Assembly: GCF_027172205.1 (NCBI RefSeq) | Contig: NC_070604.1 | Coordinates: 63,195,023-63,259,022 of the forward strand | DNA: 64,000 bases | Source of the DNA: Podarcis raffonei | Taxonomy: Eukaryota; Chordata; Lepidosauria; Squamata; Lacertidae | Direction of reading: 5' to 3' | Shown: piece by piece, positions 60,201 through 64,000 of the stretch | Position numbering within the stretch: the first letter of the stretch is position 1 | Layout: every line of letters starts with the position of its first letter | Notes under the pieces: model-generated | What the model saw: the letters and a program-made list of their open reading frames with translations, nothing else | Told to the model about the DNA's origin: nothing | Database searches by the model: none | Translations under genes and position numbers: made by a program

Positions 60201-61808
60201 CTTCCAGTAGCACCTTAGAGACCAACTATGGTAAGTTTGTTATTGGTATGAGCTTTTGTGTGCATGCACACTTCTTCAGATACCAATAAAAGCTCATACC
60301 AATAACAAACTTAGTTGGTCTCTAAGGTGCTACTGGAAGGAATTTTATTTTATTTTGTTTTGACTACAGCAGGCCAACACGGCTACCTACCTATAACTAG
60401 ATTTAATCCTGCTCTGTGATCTTGCTCCCTGCTGGGAACTTGACAACCAGTGAAGTATTAAACCCTGACTGTCTGCCCTTCAGCTGGCATAATCAGTAAC
60501 AGTTGATGTGTGGCTAGGTGTGGTTTGGGGAAAATAATAACAATAACAATAACAGTAGTAGTACCACCCACCCTTCACCTTAACATCCCAGGATAGGTTA
60601 CAACATTAAAAGAACATTACGGACAATTTAAAACAATCCACAACCATAAAAATAAGGTGGGTCCTGAAAACACCTGTAGGTGCAGGTGTTTAAACAGTAC
60701 AATGAAGGTGCGAGGCACACCTGTGTGGGTAGGTAGTTCCACAGCTTAGGGGCTGCCACACAGAAAGCCCTCTCCTGCCCCCCCCCAGCCTTAGAACTAC
60801 CAAGACGGCCTTTTCTGCCTGGTCTCAGCACCATAGAGAGTCTGTAGGAAAGGAGACAGTCTTTCAGATATCGGGGGCCTGAGTTGTTTAAGGCTTTAAA
60901 CAGCAATGTGAGTGCCCCTTGAATTGGGCCCAGAAACAAACTGGGAACCACTGCAACTGTTTTAAAACACAGTTGTATGAGATCTAAATAGAACCCCAGT
61001 CAGTAATCTGGTTGCTGCCTTTTGGACCAACTGAAGTTTCTGAGTCATCAAGGGTAGCCCCACATAGAGCGCATTTCAGTAATCCAATCTGGAAATTACC
61101 AGAGCATGGAATATAGTGGCCAGATCACCTTTGTCCAAAAGGGATCGTAGCTGGTGAACATGCTAGAGTGGAAAAAAATGCCACCTTAGCCTCCAGTGAC
61201 CATGTCAAATATAGGAGCACCTGCAAACTGCAACCTTGTGGGCTAAGTTGAACCCACATGTGAGCCTCTGATTGCCCTGCAGCCTGGAGATTCCCTAGCC
61301 CCATTACAAAGGATAGCCCGTACTCAAGATCCTTACATATTTCAATGACAACTTACCATTCTCGAACACATGATATCGGTCTGAACATGTATAGTCAGAT
61401 TCATGCAGTCCATTAAGAGCTTTAACCTTCACCCAGAATGTATCACACGACTCATCAACCTCGTGGGTGATGTCACAATAGTGTTGTGTTATGTTTACAC
61501 AGTTATCAACTTCCACGTCACCAGCCCTATGTAAAACAAAAGAAAAGAAAACATTCAAAATTCATATTCAAATTAATAAAGTGTGATAAAATTGCAAAAA
61601 ATGTTTATTTTTGTTAATCTGCTGATTCATTAGAAGACAGCACTGAACGAACAAACATTTGGGGGAGGTACAAAGTCAAAACAGTCTTACCTATCATAGC
61701 ACCGGATGCTCACAGTAAAGAGTGTCTTTGAAGACACACTCTTGTAATCCCACTGAACAGAGGTGTTCAAATTATATGAATCTATGACAATATTGGTTGG
61801 TGAAGGCA
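51704..61808 (-). CDS. IFNGR1: IFNGR1, interferon-gamma receptor 1, exons 2-7 (exon 1 outside window)
   Basis: Ligand-binding chain of the interferon-gamma receptor at the plasma membrane; in mammals it binds JAK1 and docks STAT1. Exons read on the minus strand: 61808-61691, 61526-61357, 58389-58220, 55648-55468, 53927-53809, 52138-51704, all with AG/GT borders and phases 1,2,1,0,1,0. They encode 397 residues counting the split first codon: two FNIII domains (about 1-213), membrane helix about 216-236, tail 237-397. Signatures are PTNIVIDSYNLN with QWDYK, DNCVNITQHYC, GRIAPPK, LYCVSVQG and the JAK1 motif LPKSL at 249-253. Human IFNGR1 is 489 residues; the tail here is shorter. The STAT1 site reads GYDRRW (Y373). 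The first exon is not seen up to 64000; an L1 fills much of that interval. Confidence 0.93.
52290..52390 (-). mobile_element. L2-like LINE 3' end
   Basis: Minus strand CTTGTAAACTGCCTTGTGC, then an AAGGCGGTATAAAAATTAA end. In IFNGR1 intron 6. Confidence 0.6.
52977..53112. mobile_element. palindromic hAT MITE with exact 8-base duplication
   Basis: CAGGCATAGACAAACTCGGC ... GCCGAGTTTGCCTATGCCTG; exact GCTTACTC at 52969-52976 and 53113-53120. In IFNGR1 intron 6. Confidence 0.97.
53303..53767 (+). mobile_element. BovB (RTE) LINE 3' fragment
   Basis: Encodes the end of the BovB ORF: RRIDAFELWCWRRLLRVPWT, EYSLEGQIVKLRLQYFGHLM, GRRRRGRQRTRWLDSVLEAT, ALVHGVTKSWTRLND and the (AAC)n tail. The last 110 codons are open. 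5'-truncated; flanks share TATGAA. In IFNGR1 intron 6, antisense to the gene. Confidence 0.95.
53809..53927 (-). CDS. IFNGR1: IFNGR1 exon 6 (transmembrane and JAK1 motif)
   Basis: Acceptor AATTTTGTAG, donor CTG/GTAAGT. Encodes TVPITLGVTGFLLLAGILAG (membrane), then NKCFSKKQRTIKLPKSL. LPKS is the JAK1-binding motif of vertebrate IFNGR1, and its distance from the membrane is like that in human. Confidence 0.94.
54121..54208 (+). repeat. (TC)n(AC)n microsatellite
   Basis: About 29 TC units then about 14 AC units in IFNGR1 intron 5. Confidence 0.95.
54260..54509. mobile_element. Tc1/mariner-like MITE
   Basis: CAGTCGTACCTTGGAAGTCA ... CCAAGGTACAACTG. TA on the left, changed on the right. Inverted GCTTCTGATTGGCTGCAGG segments in the centre. 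Confidence 0.78.
55355..55397. mobile_element. hAT element end
   Basis: GGCCCATAGAGCCGGAAAGG, TTCCCCACCCCTG, the opposite end of the family at 38030. Confidence 0.5.
55468..55648 (-). CDS. IFNGR1: IFNGR1 exon 5
   Basis: Acceptor TTATTTACAG, donor CATCAG/GTAAAT. Encodes EDTSCSDTSCTISIQV, SLYCVSVQGFSEEF and SEERCIDIP. The four cysteines match the two C-terminal disulphides of human IFNGR1 (DDCDEIQC and QYCVS...EVC). Confidence 0.93.
55900..56890 (+). other. long pyrimidine-rich stretch in IFNGR1 intron 4
   Basis: The plus strand is strongly C+T-biased over about 1 kb; on the gene strand this is purine-rich. No repeat family recognised. Confidence 0.6.
56895..57260 (+). mobile_element. Sauria-type SINE, full length, little diverged
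   Basis: Starts GAGGGACGCGGGTGGCACTG, ends CCTTTACCTTAACC. Exact 13-base duplication TTATTCTAATCCA at 56882-56894 and 57261-57273. Antisense in IFNGR1 intron 4. Confidence 0.97.
58220..58389 (-). CDS. IFNGR1: IFNGR1 exon 4
   Basis: Acceptor CTGTTTCAG. Encodes GRIAPPKFNIYIENHLIIVE, VPLTPYGKKIP and TDFTSRVFLWEKG, ending AAAAAG/GTATAT in phase 0. It opens like the human KIGPPKLDI. No cysteine is present, whereas human has one in the TTCYIRV segment. Confidence 0.88.
58868..59620. mobile_element. hAT-like non-autonomous element, 753 bases
   Basis: Inverted ends TAGGGCTGGGCGATATC / TATATCACCCAGGCCTA. Flanks CTCCCCCT and CTCCCCAT (7 of 8). Contains a long internal inverted repeat (59416-59462 with 59489-59536). 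In IFNGR1 intron 3. Confidence 0.82.
59940..60044 (+). mobile_element. L2-like LINE 3' end
   Basis: GGAAACCACTCAGAGTGGCT, AGATGGGTGCGGTATAAATA, then ATTATTATT. Confidence 0.75.
60045..60149. mobile_element. hAT-like MITE, CAGTGC family
   Basis: CAGGGTACCCAGTACTGGCA ... CTAGAAAAAAAGCACTG, related to the copies at 22457 and 41562-41705. Confidence 0.5.
60192..60395. repeat. fold-back repeat, unclassified
   Basis: TTCCTTCCAGTAGCACCTTA ... TAAGGTGCTACTGGAAGGAA: two arms of about 57 bases facing each other (60192-60248 and 60286-60342). Then TTTTGACTACAGCAGGCCAA, CACGGCTACC, a common reptile repeat end. Family not identified. Confidence 0.75.
60530..61150 (-). mobile_element. L2-like LINE, degraded
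   Basis: Minus frame 60951-60628 reads LFKALNNSGPRYLKDCL and ERAFCVAAPKLWNYLP, L2-clade C-terminal motifs. The 3' end is CCTGGGATGTTAAGGTGAAG with (TTATTG)n. Confidence 0.82.
61357..61526 (-). CDS. IFNGR1: IFNGR1 exon 3
   Basis: Encodes the DNCVNITQHYCDIT block (conserved disulphide pair), FWVKVKALNG and YHVFENG. The intron before it is only 164 bases. Human has AVCRDG where this protein has HVFENG, so that cysteine is missing; two cysteines not present in human appear instead (ESC, YTC). Confidence 0.93.
61691..61808 (-). CDS. IFNGR1: IFNGR1 exon 2
   Basis: Acceptor GTCTTTTCAG, donor GATAG/GTAAGA. Encodes PSPTNIVIDSYNLNTSVQWD, then FTVSIRCYD. It aligns with the human PTPTNVTIESYNMN / YWEY / FTVEVKNYG. 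It starts in phase 1 and ends in phase 2. Confidence 0.93.
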
Positions 61809-61809
61809 C

Positions 61810-62500
61810 TGAAAAGACAAAGGTTATTACTGCTTTGATGCAACTGAATTAAATGAATTTTGAAAGCAGCCAACCAAATGACTATTTATAATTCTAGCAG
61901 AAGGATATAAACAGAACACACCGGGGGTGGGGTGGACAGCAGGATTGCCCTGTGTGTTTCTGCAGCCTCCCACATGTCACATACATGTGCATTCCTATAC
62001 ATGTAGGAAATGTCCAACCTCTATGCCTGAAATCTGGATGGAGGGGATTGCATGTGAGGATGTGGGCACCTACAGCTTATTCTCACCTTATGTCAAATGC
62101 ATGGAAGCAAAGGAGGTCTGTCCTGCCTGCACTCAGCCCACTATGCATTTCAGGACACATGTCAGTAGGTCTAATTCCACTGAAAATTTCTACAAATATA
62201 CCAACTGTAGCCCTGCAATGATACCAGCCTTCAAAAATTGTACCACCCTGCATGAACCAAGGTGGCACAGACAGCTTGAGGTTGGTAAGCTACTTCCCTC
62301 ACTATGAATTAACTACTAAAAACCACCCCGAATTAAAATTATTTACACACTGCTTTTTAGGAAGAAAGAGAGAGGCTCTCAGAGCACTTTAAAAAAAAAA
62401 TCAGCTGTAAGATCATCCTTGCCTCAGGCGTATGATCTAAAACACATGACTTGAGGAAAAATGGATTTTTTTTGCGGGGGGGGGGAGAGAGGAAACCAAA
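61810..62500. other. IFNGR1 intron 1, no exon seen
   Basis: Searched on the minus strand for a signal-peptide exon ending in a phase-1 donor; none found. The open frames at 61927-62307 have no support. Confidence 0.45.
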
Positions 62501-62509
62501 CTTGGTTCT

Positions 62510-64000
62510 TTTTTTTAAAATAATATTTATTAAAGTTTCAAAGAGGTTACAAAAATGAAAAGAAAAAAAGGAAACAAAAAATACAAAATACAGAAAAATA
62601 AAAACAATTAAAAACAAATCAGTCTTTCCATGTCTTATCTTTCATTTGCTTGTTTCCCTGACCTCCTCACACCTCCCTTTTTTGTATTCTAGTTCAATAG
62701 TTGTTTCAGCAAGTCCTTACCATTTTTGCTTTTATCTTAATATTTTATCTTGATATAATGTAACTTTACATTTTTACCTGTTAACAATCCATTTTTACAT
62801 ACCACTTTATAACATTATTGCTAAAACCACATATCTTCTTTCCAGCATCCTTCTAACATTCCTTAATTTTACAGTGTTTCCGTAGATAATCTTTAAATTT
62901 CTTCCAATCTTCTTCTACCGACTCTTCTCCCTGGTCTCGGATTCTGCCAGTCATTTCCGCCAGTTCCATGTAGTCCATCACCTTCATCTGCCATTCTTCC
63001 CGGGTGGGTAGATCTTGTGTCTTCCAATACTTTGCGATGAGTATTCTTGCTGCTGTTGTTGCATACATAAAGAAAGTTCTATCCTTCTTTGGCACCAATT
63101 GGCTGACCATGCCCAGGAGAAAGGCCTCTGGTTTCTTCAGGAAGGTATATTTAAGTACCTTTTTCATTTCATTATAGATCATCTCCCAGAAAGCCTTAAT
63201 CCTTGGGCACGTCCACCGAAGGTGAAAGAATGTACCTTCATTTTCTTTACATTTCCAACATTTATTATCGGGCAAATGATAGATTTTTGCAAGCTTGACT
63301 GGTGTCATGTACCACCTGTATATCATTTTCATAATATTCTCTCTTAAGGCATTACATGCCGTAAATTTCATACCTGTGGTCCATAACTGTTCCCAGTCAG
63401 CCAACATAATGTTATGTCCGACATCTTGTGCCCATTTTATCATAGCAGATTTCACCGTTTCATCCTGAGTATTCCATTTTAACAGCAAGTTATACATTCT
63501 TGATAATATCTTAGTTTTGGGATCTAACAGTTCTGTTTCCAATTTTGATTTTTCCACCTGGAAGCCAATTTTCTTGTCCAAATTGTAAGCCTCCCTTATT
63601 TGATAATAATGAAGCCAATATCGCACTTTGTCTTTTAGTTTCTCAAAGCTCTGCAATTTCAATTTATCTCCTTCTTGTTCCAAAATCTCCCAATATTTCG
63701 GCCATTTGGCCTCCATATTGAGCTTTTTCTGAGCCTTCGCTTCCATCGGTGATAACCACCTTGGGGTTTTATTTTCAAGTAGGTCTTTATATCTTATCCA
63801 GACATTGAACAATGCTTTCCTGACAATATGGTTTTTAAATGCTTTATGTGCTTTAACCTTATCATAACCACAAATATGCATGCCACCCAAATACATTATT
63901 GAAACCTTCTAAATCCAAAATGTCTGTGTTCTCAAGAAGCAGCCATTCTTTCAGCCAGCAAAATGCAGCTGATTCATAGTAAAGTTTAAGGTCTGGCAGG
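62510..64000 (-). mobile_element. L1 LINE 3' part, continues beyond window
   Basis: Open frame 63896-62853 (347 residues) is the C-terminal part of L1 ORF2. It includes the zinc-knuckle stretch CWKCKENEGTFFHLRWTCP, then IKAFWEMIYNEM and GRIRDQGEESVEEDWKKF. A 3' UTR with AATAAATATTATTTTAAAA follows. Same orientation as IFNGR1. No stops within the visible coding part below 63896, so it is a fairly recent copy. Confidence 0.95.

Noticed and set aside
61927-62307. 126-codon frame as IFNGR1 exon 1 or a new gene
   Set aside because: Wrong strand for IFNGR1, no signal peptide, no known domain.
1-64000. CRISPR arrays, operons, bacterial promoters
   Set aside because: The sequence is vertebrate nuclear DNA; the tandem runs are microsatellites or MITE-internal repeats.

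Overview
The window looks like nuclear DNA of a squamate reptile, most likely a lizard. The evidence is the repeat content: full-length Sauria-type SINEs with ACCTTT tails, BovB (RTE) LINE pieces with AACAAC tails, L1 with an open ORF2 C-terminus, many L2-like and CR1 3' ends, tRNA-Lys/Ile/Ala-headed SINEs, CORE-type SINEs, and abundant hAT and Tc1/mariner-like non-autonomous DNA elements. There is no sign of a prokaryotic genome. I do not name a species.

Two host genes are present, both on the minus strand and both class II cytokine receptors. IL20RA is complete, with seven coding exons from 33158 down to 20757 and a CpG-rich promoter at about 33000-33440. IFNGR1 lacks only its first (signal-peptide) exon; exons 2-7 run from 61808 down to 51704, and exon 1 should lie beyond 64000. 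Both genes show the same intron phase series (1,2,1,0,1,0). This is the IL20RA-(IL22RA2)-IFNGR1 block known from mammals, but I find no exons of the middle gene, IL22RA2, in the 18.5 kb between them.

Layout: 1-20.2 kb is the 3' flank of IL20RA, without a recognisable gene and full of repeats, including a probable solo LTR with a nested mariner element, a 5'-truncated L1 with clean target duplications, and three Sauria SINEs. 20.3-33.4 kb is IL20RA. 33.4-51.7 kb is intergenic, with a 250-bp tandem duplication, an L2 copy inside a mariner element and a hAT element inside a SINE. 51.7-61.8 kb is IFNGR1, with BovB, Sauria SINE, hAT and mariner insertions in its introns. From 62.5 kb to the end is an L1 in the same orientation as IFNGR1, probably within intron 1.

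Functionally, IL20RA is a receptor chain for IL-20-family cytokines and IFNGR1 is the ligand-binding chain of the interferon-gamma receptor; both signal through JAK1 and STATs. The most interesting host observations are in IFNGR1: the JAK1 motif LPKS is kept, but the STAT1-docking site reads YDRRW instead of YDKPH, the internalisation dileucine is changed, and one conserved extracellular disulphide appears to be lost and perhaps replaced. The most unusual mobile-element observation is a TA-flanked DNA element that carries an internal slice of BovB and a cluster of AAGGGAC motifs.
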